This document shows, in pieces, positions 9,833 to 19,055 of a stretch of DNA of 64,000 bases (within the stretch, counting starts at the first letter, position 1; every line of letters starts with the position of its first letter). The notes under the pieces were generated by a model. That model was given only the letters and a program-made list of their open reading frames with translations. It searched no databases and was not told the DNA's origin. Origin of the DNA: Fluviirhizobium alvei (GTDB lineage: Bacteria > Pseudomonadota > Alphaproteobacteria > Rhizobiales > Rhizobiaceae). The position numbers and the translations under genes are program-made. Where the stretch lies: NCBI RefSeq assembly GCF_030551875.1, contig NZ_JAUOZU010000006.1, positions 248,001 through 312,000 of the forward strand, read 5' to 3'.

Positions 9833-10450
9833 ATGGAAAAGATCGATTTCAAGAAGGTTCTCAAACATCTCTATCAGCCGCGCATGGGCGAATTCAGCCT
9901 TGTCGATGTTCCTGCCATGAACTTCTTGATGGTTGATGGCCATGGCGATCCCAATGTCTCGCCCGCCTATGTCGAAGCCGTCGAGGCACTCTATTCGGTG
10001 TCCTATACGCTCAAATTCATGAGCAAGAAGGAGCTCGAGCGCGACTATTCCGTCAATCCGCTTGAAGGTCTCTGGTGGTCGGACGACATGCAATCCTTCG
10101 TCGATCGCCGCAAGGATGCCTGGGACTGGACGATGATGATCATGCAACCGGACTGGATCACCGCCGAGATGGTCGAGCGGGCCCGATCAGAGGCGGCGCG
10201 CAAGAAGACCTTGCCCGCGCTCGCCAAGCTCCGGTTTGAGACCTATGCCGAAGGAACGAGCCTGCAGATCATGCATGTCGGTTCCTATGATGATGAAGGT
10301 CCGGTGTTGAAGCGGCTGCATCATGAGGTCATGCCGGCGGGCGGCTATATCTTCAATGGCAAACACCATGAGATCTATCTCGGCGATCCGCGCAAGACGG
10401 CGCCCGAAAAACTCAAGACCGTGTTGCGACAGCCTGTGCAGACGGCTTAA
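9833..10450 (+). CDS. GyrI-like small-molecule-binding domain protein
   Basis: A 205-residue soluble protein resembling the GyrI-like (COG4832-type) proteins. It has the characteristic LVDVPAMNFLMVDGHGDP stretch (~23-40), YVEAVEALYSVSYTLKFM and NPLEGLWWSDD in the middle. The fold is shared with the ligand-binding domain of BmrR/SoxR-type regulators, but there is no DNA-binding domain here. Its ligand and role are unknown. The start ATG at 9833 is preceded by GGAGG with six-base spacing. It stands alone, divergent from the EAL gene and convergent with the RTX gene. Confidence 0.75.
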   Translation: MEKIDFKKVLKHLYQPRMGEFSLVDVPAMNFLMVDGHGDPNVSPAYVEAVEALYSVSYTLKFMSKKELERDYSVNPLEGLWWSDDMQSFVDRRKDAWDWTMMIMQPDWITAEMVERARSEAARKKTLPALAKLRFETYAEGTSLQIMHVGSYDDEGPVLKRLHHEVMPAGGYIFNGKHHEIYLGDPRKTAPEKLKTVLRQPVQTA

Positions 10451-10484
10451 TCGAGGCTAGCCGATTCTGATAACCAGTTGCAAT

Positions 10485-12233
10485 TCAAAACACGAAAAGG
10501 TCACTGTCAATTTGTCGGAGCGTTACGTCTAGCAACTTGACCGTGTCGCCGTCGTGTGTGTCGATAAGTGCGTAGCCGGAATGAAATGTAAGATGGTTGG
10601 TCTTTAGATCCTTATAACTTGCTATACTTGAAACGCCTGACAGGTCGATGACGTCGTGATTCACGCCACTAGCCTCAAAGTCAGTTATCGTGTCTCGATC
10701 GTCTCCCGTCCAAAAAATATATGTATCCTGCTTACCGCCGCCTGTGAGCGTATCATTGCCACCGCCAGATTCTATTGTGTTTTCTTCGCCGTCACCAATG
10801 AGGACATCATTGAATTTTGACCCTAACACACCTTCAATACTGATAAAGGTATCACTCTTGGCGTCGCCAGTATTCATAGATGGTCGCGACAAGCTAACAT
10901 GCAAGCCTGCACCGGCATGCTCATAAGAAGCGACATCTAGGCCATTGCCGCCATCAAGCCGGTCTGCCCCAGCTCGTCCCTCCAGGTAGTCTTTACCATT
11001 TAGACCTTTAAGAACCTCGTCTGCGCTCGTGCCTATGAGCGAGTCATTCTTTTGAGTTCCATCTATTATCTCGGTAACCCTATAAATTGAGCCGTAGACG
11101 CCCACGGAAGAGCCATCCTGATTGGGATATGAGGCCCAGATGGTGGCAAGATCGCCACTCGACAATACAGCCGAGGATGCCCCGACTTGATCGCCGTTTG
11201 TATAGTCGTTTAATTGAAACTCTCTGCCGATCTTTTTGCCATCCGCGTCGAAGACCTGACCGAACACCCCTTTGTCACTTCCGTCTTTGCCGGCAGAAGT
11301 CCAGGTCACAGCAAACCCACCGTTCTCAATTGCAGTTACATGCGACTCGGCCTGGTATCCGTTTGTGTAAGTGTTCACCTGAAACGCGGTTCCGTCCTTC
11401 TTGCCAGTGCTTGTATACATCTGACCGAACACGGCTCTACCGCTCCCGTCAAGTCCGTCGGCGGAATAGGTGATGACATAGCCTCCATCAATCAAGCCAG
11501 CCACGCTTGCCTCATTCTGATTGCCGTCTACCGCAATATTTACTTGAAACTCGTTGCCGACAGTTTCGCCGTTCTTGTTGAACCGCTGCGCATATACACC
11601 TTCCCCGCTACTATCTTGGCCAAAGGAAGCCCAGGCAACCACAAATCCACCATCCGCGAGGCCGTCAACAACGGAGTAACGCTGATAATTATTGATATAT
11701 GTGTTGATCCGAAACTCTGATCCTACCTTTGATCCATCACTCGCAAGTATTTGCCCATAGACGCCTAAGTCACTGCCGTCCTGACCGCGAGACGACCATG
11801 TGGCTACAATCTTGCCGTTCGCCAGTGCTGCAATAGAGGGATAAAGTTGGTCACCGCCTGATGTTGTGTTCACAGAGAATTCAGAACCTAGAAGCGTCCC
11901 ATCGCTCCCAATCCGTTGTGCTTCAATACCTGAGGAGTTTGCGTCGAAGCCGTTCCAGACAACTAGAAAGGATCCGTTTCCGTAGGTCGCTACAGACGAG
12001 CCGGATTGATCTCCACTGGTTGCCGAGTTTATACGAAATTCTGTCCCAACATCACGGCCTGCTTTGTTAAACAATTGGCCGTAAATACCGAAGCCGCTGC
12101 CGTCTTGAGCGTAGGATGTCCAGGTTACAACGTAACCGCCATTGTTGAGTGCAGATATCTGTGCTTGATATTGATCATTTTCCGTATATGTGTTGATAAG
12201 GGAGGGGCCGGAAATTCTTTTCGGGTATGCCAT
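10485..12233 (-). CDS. Seven-repeat RTX-type calcium-binding protein, probably secreted
   Basis: The 582-residue protein has two parts. Residues ~10-390 hold seven tandem repeats of about 50 residues, each opening with an (I/V)N-type strand, then GGYVVTW-like, QDGSG-like and VYGQ(R/I/L)-like strands; this suggests a beta-propeller or beta-solenoid. Residues ~395-530 contain RTX-type nonapeptide motifs such as GGNGLD, GGGNDTLTGGG and GRAGADRLDGG, which bind calcium. There is no N-terminal signal peptide, consistent with type I secretion through a C-terminal signal, but no type I secretion genes are in this window. ATG 12233 follows GGGGAG by eight bases. The gene is visibly AT-richer than its neighbours, a hint of transfer. 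Function is unknown. Confidence 0.85.
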   Translation of the reverse strand: MAYPKRISGPSLINTYTENDQYQAQISALNNGGYVVTWTSYAQDGSGFGIYGQLFNKAGRDVGTEFRINSATSGDQSGSSVATYGNGSFLVVWNGFDANSSGIEAQRIGSDGTLLGSEFSVNTTSGGDQLYPSIAALANGKIVATWSSRGQDGSDLGVYGQILASDGSKVGSEFRINTYINNYQRYSVVDGLADGGFVVAWASFGQDSSGEGVYAQRFNKNGETVGNEFQVNIAVDGNQNEASVAGLIDGGYVITYSADGLDGSGRAVFGQMYTSTGKKDGTAFQVNTYTNGYQAESHVTAIENGGFAVTWTSAGKDGSDKGVFGQVFDADGKKIGREFQLNDYTNGDQVGASSAVLSSGDLATIWASYPNQDGSSVGVYGSIYRVTEIIDGTQKNDSLIGTSADEVLKGLNGKDYLEGRAGADRLDGGNGLDVASYEHAGAGLHVSLSRPSMNTGDAKSDTFISIEGVLGSKFNDVLIGDGEENTIESGGGNDTLTGGGKQDTYIFWTGDDRDTITDFEASGVNHDVIDLSGVSSIASYKDLKTNHLTFHSGYALIDTHDGDTVKLLDVTLRQIDSDLFVF

Positions 12234-12373
12234 TCAAAATGCTCCCCACATTGTAGTATTTGCCAGAAAATACTGCTCTAAAATATAGGAGTCAATTGCT
12301 GTATAAGCGCCAATTGTTGAAAGTTGATTCTTGTTGATATGCTGATGCCGTCAATAGAAAGTTGTTGAATCAT

Positions 12374-13171
12374 CTATTGAACAGTCAACCCGAACCCTTG
12401 CAACAGACGCCGGGTGGAGAAATCCGGCGTGCCCTTGGTCAGGATCGCCCGGTCGAGATGCAGGCCGGGGCGAAGATGGTCGAGCGCTGGCACCAGCCTG
12501 CGTGCCTGGCGGGCAATCGCCTCGGCCGGATCGAGCCAGTCGACGGGCCAGGGCGCCAGCTTGCGGAACAGGTTGGCCATGAAGGGATAATGGGTGCAGG
12601 CCAGCACCACGATGTCGGTCTTGCGTCCGTCCTGCTCGTAGAAACATTGTTCGATCTCAGCTGTCACCGCAGCCGTATCGACTGTTCCGCCGCGGATATA
12701 GTCCTCCGCCATGCGGGCGAGATTTTCAGACCCGACCAGCCGCACATGGCACTGGCTGGCAAAGGACTGGATGAGATCGCGCGTATAGGCGCGCTTGACC
12801 GTTCCCGGCGTCGCGAGCACCGAAATCAGCCCCGACCGGGTGCGTTCTGCCGCCGGCTTGATGGCAGGAACCGTGCCGACGAATGTGTGGTTGGGGAAGG
12901 CGGCCCTGAGATCGGCCCCGGCCAGTGTGAAGGCCGTGTTGCAGGCGATCACCGAGACGACCGGATCATGGTCGGCGAGGAGTTGCCCGAACAGATCGAG
13001 AAGGCGGGCTCTGAGATCAGCTTCCGCCCATCCGCCATAGGGAAAGCCGGCATCGTCGGCGACATAGAGAAAATCGCGCTCCGGCATCAGCACCCGGAGT
13101 TCGCGCAGCACCGTCAGTCCACCGATCCCGGAATCAAACACCAGAACCGGCTTCGAAATGTCATTCGTCAT
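12374..13171 (-). CDS. murI: Glutamate racemase
   Basis: Interconverts L- and D-glutamate for peptidoglycan synthesis. The 265-residue protein has the family landmarks: [15 protein letters not shown] (~12-26) with the substrate-binding Asp-Ser, the first catalytic Cys in IACNTAF (~74-80) and the second in [10 protein letters not shown] (~187-196). The start overlaps the end of the upstream methyltransferase gene by 11 bases, so the two are probably co-transcribed and translationally coupled. Confidence 0.93.
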   Translation of the reverse strand: MTNDISKPVLVFDSGIGGLTVLRELRVLMPERDFLYVADDAGFPYGGWAEADLRARLLDLFGQLLADHDPVVSVIACNTAFTLAGADLRAAFPNHTFVGTVPAIKPAAERTRSGLISVLATPGTVKRAYTRDLIQSFASQCHVRLVGSENLARMAEDYIRGGTVDTAAVTAEIEQCFYEQDGRKTDIVVLACTHYPFMANLFRKLAPWPVDWLDPAEAIARQARRLVPALDHLRPGLHLDRAILTKGTPDFSTRRLLQGFGLTVQ

Positions 13172-13967
13172 CGTTTAGATCCGGATTGCCCGCGCCGCGC
13201 GGATGTTTCCGCGAGAAGCGGTCCAAGGAAGAAATGATACCCCTGAGAATCTTGATTTCAGGTTTGCTGAAACCGGGTCGCGAGAGCACGGCCCGGATAT
13301 TGTCGACCATTTTCGGCTTTTTGTCGGCAGGCCGGAAATAGCCGCGCGCCGAGAGAGCCTCCTCGACATGGTCGAACAGGCCGAACAGTTCCTCCTTGGT
13401 TGCCGGTTCCTGCTCGGGTGCCTGGAAGGGCGTTTCGGTGATATCCCCGATCCCGGCCTTCATCCATTCGTACGACATCAGGAGAACCGCCTGCGCAATA
13501 TTGAGCGAAGCGAAGGCCGGATTGACGGGGAAGGTGACGATTTCATCGGCCAGCGCCACATCTTCATTGGAAAGACCGGCCTTTTCACGGCCGAAAAGGA
13601 TACCGGTCCGGGCGCCGGCGCGATCGCGTTCGCGTAGCATCGCCGTGGCCGTGACCGGATCGCGCACATATTTGAACCCGTCACGCATGCGGGCGGTCGT
13701 GGCAAAGACGAAGTTGAGATCGGCGATCGCTTCGGCAAGTGTCGGATAGACCACGGCGCCGTCGATGACGTGATCGGCCTTGGAAGCGGCGGCGCGGGCC
13801 TTCTCGCTCGGCCAGCCATCGCGCGGCGCCACGAGCCTGAGTTCCGAGAGGCCGAAATTGGCCATGGCGCGCGCGACCATACCAATATTCTCGCCGAGCT
13901 GCGGCTCCACGAGCACGATTGCCGGTCCGCCGGTGATCAGTTCAAGTTCAGAATTCGTACCCGCCAT
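13161..13967 (-). CDS. TrmJ-like tRNA/rRNA 2'-O-methyltransferase (SpoU/TrmH family)
   Basis: A 268-residue SPOUT-class methyltransferase using S-adenosylmethionine. The knotted-domain motifs are present: [18 protein letters not shown] near the N-terminus (~19-36), [14 protein letters not shown] (~122-135) and [21 protein letters not shown] (~147-167, motif 3), followed by an alpha-helical C-terminal extension as in TrmJ, which methylates position 32 of several tRNAs. The exact RNA target cannot be read here. It overlaps murI by 11 bases as the first gene of a likely two-gene operon. Confidence 0.85.
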   Translation of the reverse strand: MAGTNSELELITGGPAIVLVEPQLGENIGMVARAMANFGLSELRLVAPRDGWPSEKARAAASKADHVIDGAVVYPTLAEAIADLNFVFATTARMRDGFKYVRDPVTATAMLRERDRAGARTGILFGREKAGLSNEDVALADEIVTFPVNPAFASLNIAQAVLLMSYEWMKAGIGDITETPFQAPEQEPATKEELFGLFDHVEEALSARGYFRPADKKPKMVDNIRAVLSRPGFSKPEIKILRGIISSLDRFSRKHPRGAGNPDLNDDE

Positions 13968-14056
13968 CTGTCCATTCCATCGTTTATGCCGGGCGAATAA
14001 CGGTTTCCGATCGTCAAGTCATGTAAAAATGCATGCAGCTTCCGGCCTGACCCGGC

Positions 14057-14692
14057 TCAATTTCCGACGCCGAGCGGATTCTCCGGCAAAGGCTTGGCAT
14101 TGGGATCGGCCGGCTTGTCGCCGGGCACGATCTCGGCCTGCGGCACGGCATCATTGGCGCCGGATGCGCCTTCCTTCGCGATGTCCTGCATTTCCTTGAG
14201 CAGCGAATCCGAAGTGCCTTCCGTCAGCCGGTGGATATCGGCAATCACCGGCCGGCCATTCTCCTCGATCACGTCGAAATGCACTTCCGACACTTCATCC
14301 TTGACGGCGGAACCATCTTCCACGCAGGTCCAGAGCTTGAAGGTCACTTTCACATCGGTGACGCCGGCCTTCTCGCCAGCCTTGCTGATGGTCACATCCT
14401 TCAGCGGGCAGCCATCCTGGCCGTTGGTGATGACATCATAGCCGAACGGGCCACCACCCTCGTCATAGATCGGATATTTCGCCGCTTCGCGATAGGCCTG
14501 GGCAAACGCCTTCGAATAGAGCGTGTCGAGACGGCTCGGCTCGAAATAATCCATGCCTTCGGTTGCTGTGTCGCTCCACAGCGCCTTGGCAACATCCATC
14601 ACCGCAATGACCGGGTCTTCCGGTCCGGCCGCCAGGGCCGGCGAGGCAAGGGTGGATCCAAACAGGATGAGGGTGGCGAGACGTCTGAACAT
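14057..14692 (-). CDS. Secreted protein of unknown function, paralogue of the next gene
   Basis: The 211-residue product begins with a clear signal peptide (MFRRLATLILFGSTLASPALA, split by signal peptidase after ALA). The mature part shares a core GYDxITxGQDGCPxKD pattern with the protein at 14776-15288, along with an acidic FE/FSEDRLxxLYS/LFS region, so the pair arose by duplication. Two Cys (QDGCP and LWTCVED) could form a disulfide. The C-terminus is a proline- and acid-rich tail. A longer reading frame upstream is rejected because it runs through the paralogue in another frame. The fold may resemble DUF3828; not certain. Confidence 0.75.
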   Translation of the reverse strand: MFRRLATLILFGSTLASPALAAGPEDPVIAVMDVAKALWSDTATEGMDYFEPSRLDTLYSKAFAQAYREAAKYPIYDEGGGPFGYDVITNGQDGCPLKDVTISKAGEKAGVTDVKVTFKLWTCVEDGSAVKDEVSEVHFDVIEENGRPVIADIHRLTEGTSDSLLKEMQDIAKEGASGANDAVPQAEIVPGDKPADPNAKPLPENPLGVGN

Positions 14693-14775
14693 GGAAACCC
14701 TTTCGGCGCGGCGAAGCCTCCATGAGGCTTGCGAATCATGGCCCGAGGATGGCCGAGAAGCCGCCGGATTGCAGC

Positions 14776-15288
14776 TTATTTCGACAATTCCTCTAGATTG
14801 GCCTTGACCGATCCTTCGACGCGATTGTTGACGACCGACTGGATGTCGTCGATCACCCAGCCATCGCCTTTCGGCACCATGATGAACTGGCGGATTTCGA
14901 CCTTGTCCTTGTTGTCGTCGCTGAAGCAGTAAAAAGCCTTGAACCGGGCAATGACCGGCAGCCAGCCGCCCTGATCGTCCAGCGTCTCGATCGACAGATC
15001 CTTGATCGGACATCCATCCTGCGCCATCGTGATCGGATCGTATCCGAGCAGATAGCCGCCATTCTCGTCGGATTCCTGTTTTTTCCAGGCAGCGCGATAA
15101 AGCTTTGCGAAGTCGTCGCTAAAGAGCCGGTTCAGCCGGTCCTCGCTGAAATAGTCGCTGTCGCCGCCAGCATCGGAGGCGCTGCCGACCATGATTTCGA
15201 GCAATTCCTTGGCCGGTGCCGAAGCATCGGCTGCTGCGGCAGGATTGACGAAGGCAAGGGCGAGAAAAAGAGCAAGAAACGGGCGCAT
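14776..15288 (-). CDS. Secreted protein of unknown function, paralogue of the previous gene
   Basis: The 170-residue protein has a signal peptide ending in NPAAAADA. Its mature region has the same order of landmarks as its neighbour: a YFSEDRLNRLFSDDFAKLYRAA region, LGYDPITMAQDGCPIKD, and a Cys strand (AFYCFSDD). A TTG one codon earlier is possible; the ATG at 15288 is preferred. It lies 83 bases upstream of its paralogue on the same strand, so the two may share a transcript. A periplasmic location is inferred; function is unknown. Confidence 0.75.
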   Translation of the reverse strand: MRPFLALFLALAFVNPAAAADASAPAKELLEIMVGSASDAGGDSDYFSEDRLNRLFSDDFAKLYRAAWKKQESDENGGYLLGYDPITMAQDGCPIKDLSIETLDDQGGWLPVIARFKAFYCFSDDNKDKVEIRQFIMVPKGDGWVIDDIQSVVNNRVEGSVKANLEELSK

Positions 15289-15602
15289 CAAAAATCCTGA
15301 ACGTATTGGTTGGGCGAGGCGGAAGGCGGATCAGAAAGACCGCGCCCTTCCATGCCAGTACGTCCGAAGCGCCGATTCCATTCAAGATGACGATCGATCC
15401 CGCTTTCCCTTATGCACATTTTTCCCAGGCGCTGGACGGGAGGGCGGGTTACTTAAGCGAAGGGTGAGAAAAATCAACCAAACCGCGCCTATTCGACCAG
15501 CGGCGTATTTGCGTTCGGAAATGTCGGTGTTATAGGCAGTCCCATCCCGAGATATCAGGTGCCGCGGCCAGGGTGACTGCGGTTGAACGAAGAGGAAAAT
15601 CC

Positions 15603-16817
15603 ATGAAAAAGATCAAGGTCGCAAACCCGGTCGCCGATCTCGATGGCGACGAGATGACCCGTATCATCTGGCAGCTGATCAAGGACAAGCTGATCCATCC
15701 CTACCTCGACCTCGAAATCGACTATTACGACCTCTCCGTTGAGAATCGCGATGCCACCAACGACCAGGTGACGATCGATGCCGCCAATGCCATCAAGAAG
15801 TATGGCGTCGGCATCAAGTGCGCGACCATCACCCCCGATGAAGCCCGCGTCAAGGAATTCAACCTCAAGGAAATGTGGAAGTCGCCGAACGGCACCATCC
15901 GCAACATCCTCGGCGGCGTCATTTTCCGCGAACCGATCATCTGCAAGAACGTGCCGCGCCTGGTGCCGGGTTGGACCCAGCCGATCGTCGTTGGCCGTCA
16001 CGCTTTCGGCGACCAGTACAAGGCAACCGATTTCAAGATGCCGGGCAAGGGCACGCTGACGATGAAGTTCGTCGGCGAGGACGGCACCGTCATCGAGAAG
16101 GAAGTCTACAAGGCTCCGGGTGCCGGCGTTGCCATGGGCATGTACAATCTCGATGAGTCGATCCGCGAATTCGCGCGCGCCTCGATGATGTACGGCGTCA
16201 TGCGCAAGTGGCCGGTTTACCTGTCGACCAAGAACACCATCCTCAAGGTTTATGACGGTCGCTTCAAGGACATCTTCCAGGAAGTCTACGAGACCGAGTT
16301 CAAGGCCGAATTCGAAAAGCTCGGCATCACCTACGAACACCGCCTGATCGACGACATGGTTGCATCTGCCCTCAAGTGGTCTGGTGGCTATATCTGGGCC
16401 TGCAAGAACTATGATGGTGACGTGCAGTCTGACACGGTTGCGCAGGGCTTTGGTTCGCTCGGCCTGATGACCTCGGTTCTGCTGACGCCCGATGGCAAGA
16501 CCGTCGAAGCCGAAGCCGCTCACGGCACGGTTACCCGTCACTATCGCCAGCACCAGAAGGGCCAGGAAACCTCGACGAACTCGATCGCTTCGATCTTCGC
16601 CTGGACCCGTGGTCTCGCTCACCGCGCCAAGCTCGATGACAATGCCGAACTGGCGAAGTTCTGCGACACGTTGGAAAAGGTCTGCATCCAGACCGTCGAA
16701 AGCGGCTTCATGACCAAGGACCTCGCACTCCTGATCGGTCCGGATCAGCCGTGGCTCTCCACCACCGGCTTCCTCGACAAGATCGACGAGAACCTGCAGA
16801 AGGCCATGTCGGCCTGA
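15603..16817 (+). CDS. icd: NADP-dependent isocitrate dehydrogenase
   Basis: Oxidatively decarboxylates isocitrate to 2-oxoglutarate in the TCA cycle. At 404 residues with [20 protein letters not shown] at the N-terminus it belongs to the eukaryote-like dimeric IDH subfamily common in rhizobia, not the E. coli type. Other landmarks: [17 protein letters not shown], the Asp-rich [11 protein letters not shown] and the NADP-region [17 protein letters not shown]. The ATG at 15603 is preceded by GAGGAAAA and matches family starts; an upstream GTG at 15573 is rejected. Monocistronic, closed by a strong terminator. Confidence 0.97.
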   Translation: MKKIKVANPVADLDGDEMTRIIWQLIKDKLIHPYLDLEIDYYDLSVENRDATNDQVTIDAANAIKKYGVGIKCATITPDEARVKEFNLKEMWKSPNGTIRNILGGVIFREPIICKNVPRLVPGWTQPIVVGRHAFGDQYKATDFKMPGKGTLTMKFVGEDGTVIEKEVYKAPGAGVAMGMYNLDESIREFARASMMYGVMRKWPVYLSTKNTILKVYDGRFKDIFQEVYETEFKAEFEKLGITYEHRLIDDMVASALKWSGGYIWACKNYDGDVQSDTVAQGFGSLGLMTSVLLTPDGKTVEAEAAHGTVTRHYRQHQKGQETSTNSIASIFAWTRGLAHRAKLDDNAELAKFCDTLEKVCIQTVESGFMTKDLALLIGPDQPWLSTTGFLDKIDENLQKAMSA

Positions 16818-16834
16818 TCATTCCGGAAATGACA

Positions 16835-16866
16835 AGACCCGGTGCAAACGCTGCACCGGGTCTTTT
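16835..16866 (+). terminator. Rho-independent terminator of icd
   Basis: A perfect 12-base stem, AGACCCGGTGCA (16835-16846) with TGCACCGGGTCT (16852-16863), followed by TTT. Confidence 0.85.
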
Positions 16867-16899
16867 GCTGTCCGCAAATCGCTATCGCCCGAGCCCGGG

Positions 16900-17451
16900 T
16901 CAGCCGGCCTCCTGTTCCTTCTGTGCGGCTTCGGCGAACTGATCGACAAAGGCAGCCAGGGCAGCCCAATCGGTGAATTCGATATCCTGCTTGCCGTTGC
17001 TGGCGGCCCCTTCCTTTTCGGCGATCCGTTTCATCATCCAGCGCTTGAAGAAATCATATTCGGTGAAGCGCAAAGCGCCGGCCGCATTGTGATGCATCAG
17101 CGGCTGCCAGCCTGTCTCAGCCTTTAGTGCTTCGGGATAGTTCTCAGCCTCCCGCCGCTCGTCGGCATGTTCGCTGTGGATCGACAGCGACACCGAAACG
17201 AAGGCCGATGGCAGGCCGTTCAGCCAGTCCTTCTCGCGATGCACGAAATCGGTAAAGGGCGTCGGATAGCGTCCGGCATGGATGGGTGCGCAGAGAATGA
17301 CCGCATCGGGCCTCTCAAGCGAAAACTCCGCCATTCCGGCAATGTTCATGAGTGCGGCGCTGTTGCCGCGCTCTTCGATACGGTCGGCGATCACTTCGGC
17401 GATCTTGCGGGTCTGGCCTTCGATGGATGTATAGGCGATGAGGATTTTCAT
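16900..17451 (-). CDS. HemG-like flavodoxin (putative protoporphyrinogen oxidase)
   Basis: The 183-residue flavodoxin-fold protein starts MKILIAYTSIEGQTRKIAEVI, with the TSxxGQT phosphate-binding loop for FMN. The pattern PSAFVSVSLSI in the middle, then GALRFTEYDFFKRWMMKRIA and EFTDWAALAAF near the end, match the layout of E. coli HemG, which oxidises protoporphyrinogen IX at the inner membrane. A role in heme synthesis is likely but not shown; rhizobia can also use HemJ. An ATG at 17487 is rejected because GGGAG sits at the right distance before 17451 and the family begins at MKILI. Confidence 0.8.
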   Translation of the reverse strand: MKILIAYTSIEGQTRKIAEVIADRIEERGNSAALMNIAGMAEFSLERPDAVILCAPIHAGRYPTPFTDFVHREKDWLNGLPSAFVSVSLSIHSEHADERREAENYPEALKAETGWQPLMHHNAAGALRFTEYDFFKRWMMKRIAEKEGAASNGKQDIEFTDWAALAAFVDQFAEAAQKEQEAG

Positions 17452-17551
17452 CTTGCTCTCCCTTGTCGTGCGCCCAATGTCGACCATTTCGACGACAGGG
17501 CATTGACAAGGATCAAGACAAGACGATCAAAACATGATCACCCGTTCGATT

Positions 17552-18505
17552 TCATCTCAGCAACTCGAGCAGATCGAGAGGGGAGTTGTTGGCGATCGAA
17601 ATGACCGTCGTGGCCAGCTTCGCCTGTGCTTCGATCGCCCGAAGCCGGGCGGATGCGGATTCCAGATCGGCATCGATCAATTTGCCGATCCCGCGATCCT
17701 GCGAATCCTGGAGATCGGCGACGAATTCCTCCTGCATGCCGATACGGGAATGGATGGCGCCGAGCTGTGTGGCGGCATCGGTCATGCTCAGGAGCATGGC
17801 ATCCGTCACGTAGATCATCTCGTTGACTTCCTGGTCGGTCGTCGTCGCTGACAGGTTGAACTCGGTATGCGCCGTCTGGTTTCGCCCGTTGATCAGCACC
17901 CAGTCCTTGGAGGTGCCGAGATCGGTCGCATATTGCGCATTGGTGAGAATGCCGACCTGGGAATCCTCATCGATGATGTGATTGGTGCCTTTGGCATTGT
18001 CCATCTGGTAGACAAGCGTCTTCACGGACACATTTCCGGCGCGGTCGCGAACGAAGGAACCGACGAGTTCATGATCCTTGTCATCGGCGGCGCTGCGGCG
18101 CGTCAGCCAGTTGACGCCGTTGAAGCTCGAGCCGTCGATGATCGTATAGATCTCCTGGCGCAATTCCTTCAATTCAAGATTGATCTTGTTCCAGTGGATA
18201 CCACTTTCCTGCGCCGAGATCAGCTTCTTCTTGATCTCCTCCACCACATCCATCACGGCCGTCATGCCCGTATAGGCGACATCGACGGTTGCTGCGCCGA
18301 ACGAAAGCGAATCGGCGACGGCTGCGAAAGCCTTATTATCGGAGCCCATGGTCTTGGAAATGGACCAATAGGCGGAATTATCCTGCGCGGAGGCGACTCT
18401 CAGTCCGGTCACCAGCTGGCTATGCTGCGCATCACGCACAGACCCAATAGAGCGCAAGCTATCGACCGCAGAGATCGCCCCCGCGTTGGTTACTATACTC
18501 AACAT
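17552..18505 (-). CDS. Flagellin-like protein, unlinked to flagellar genes
   Basis: The 317-residue protein has both flagellin ends. The N-terminal D0/D1 part contains SLRSIGSVRDAQHSQLVTGLRV and AQDNSAYWSISKTMGSDNKAF (a rhizobial signature), and the C-terminal D1/D0 part contains RIGMQEEFVADLQDSQDRGIGKLIDADLESASARL. The middle domain is short, as in Agrobacterium-type flagellins. It differs from main flagellins in having a charged KDHELVGSFVRDRAG insert and an unusual C-terminus (SPLDLLELLR). No other flagellar gene is in the window and no clear ribosome site precedes the ATG at 18505. It may be a minor filament subunit. Confidence 0.85.
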   Translation of the reverse strand: MLSIVTNAGAISAVDSLRSIGSVRDAQHSQLVTGLRVASAQDNSAYWSISKTMGSDNKAFAAVADSLSFGAATVDVAYTGMTAVMDVVEEIKKKLISAQESGIHWNKINLELKELRQEIYTIIDGSSFNGVNWLTRRSAADDKDHELVGSFVRDRAGNVSVKTLVYQMDNAKGTNHIIDEDSQVGILTNAQYATDLGTSKDWVLINGRNQTAHTEFNLSATTTDQEVNEMIYVTDAMLLSMTDAATQLGAIHSRIGMQEEFVADLQDSQDRGIGKLIDADLESASARLRAIEAQAKLATTVISIANNSPLDLLELLR

Positions 18506-18754
18506 GGCAAATTTCGAACTCGATACCCGTGGAAATACGCTGCCTTATCAAGACCACCTCTGCCCATACACGGCTTCGGCTTGCGGCCCTGACGATCGGA
18601 CTATGAAGAACCATGCTTAATTGACGATTAAAGGCAGGAAAGGAAAAACCATATTCCTTCACATTAGAAGGATTGAAAACGTGCGGCGAGCTGCCGCGCG
18701 ACATTGCTGTGGGTAGGGTGAATTTCTCGCAGGCGCATGCGCGAATCCTTGCTA

Positions 18755-19021
18755 GGGTCGAGACTCAATCAGGTTTCGGGCGTGGCGCGAGACGGATTTT
18801 GATTCTGAACAGGAGAAAAGCCTGCCGTGGAGCGCAACTCCACAAAGGGTTTTCGACGCCTTCAGAACAAAAATCCGCCGCGTCCCGAAGAGATATGGTG
18901 AAAATCGCCCGGTTTGGCGTCGCAACTCCTCGATGGATGATCGATCCATCTTCGGATCTGCTTCTAAAACCGAACGATTTTCCCGCATACCACGCTCCAA
19001 ATCCTGATTGAGTTTCGACCC
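18755..19021. repeat. MITE-like palindromic intergenic element
   Basis: A 267-base non-coding block bounded by long imperfect inverted repeats. The left end starts GGGTCGAGACTCAATCAGG (18755), and the right end, read on the minus strand from 19021, starts GGGTCGAAACTCAATCAGG; similarity continues for roughly 50 bases. Inside are a second inverted pair (CGGATTTTGATTCTGAA at 18793 against the complement of 18859-18879) and two hairpins (GTGGAG-CGCAA-CTCCAC near 18827-18843; GATGGAT...ATCCATC near 18933-18951). No transposase is encoded. It ends 34 bases before the HerA-like gene. Resembles mosaic intergenic repeats of rhizobia. Confidence 0.75.
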
Positions 19022-19055
19022 GAAGGGACGGTTTGCGAGAAGTTTTGAGGCAGGC

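Noticed and set aside
18673-19011. 112-codon frame over the palindromic element
   Set aside because: It covers the inverted-repeat element, whose translation is arbitrary; no ribosome site and no homology recognised.
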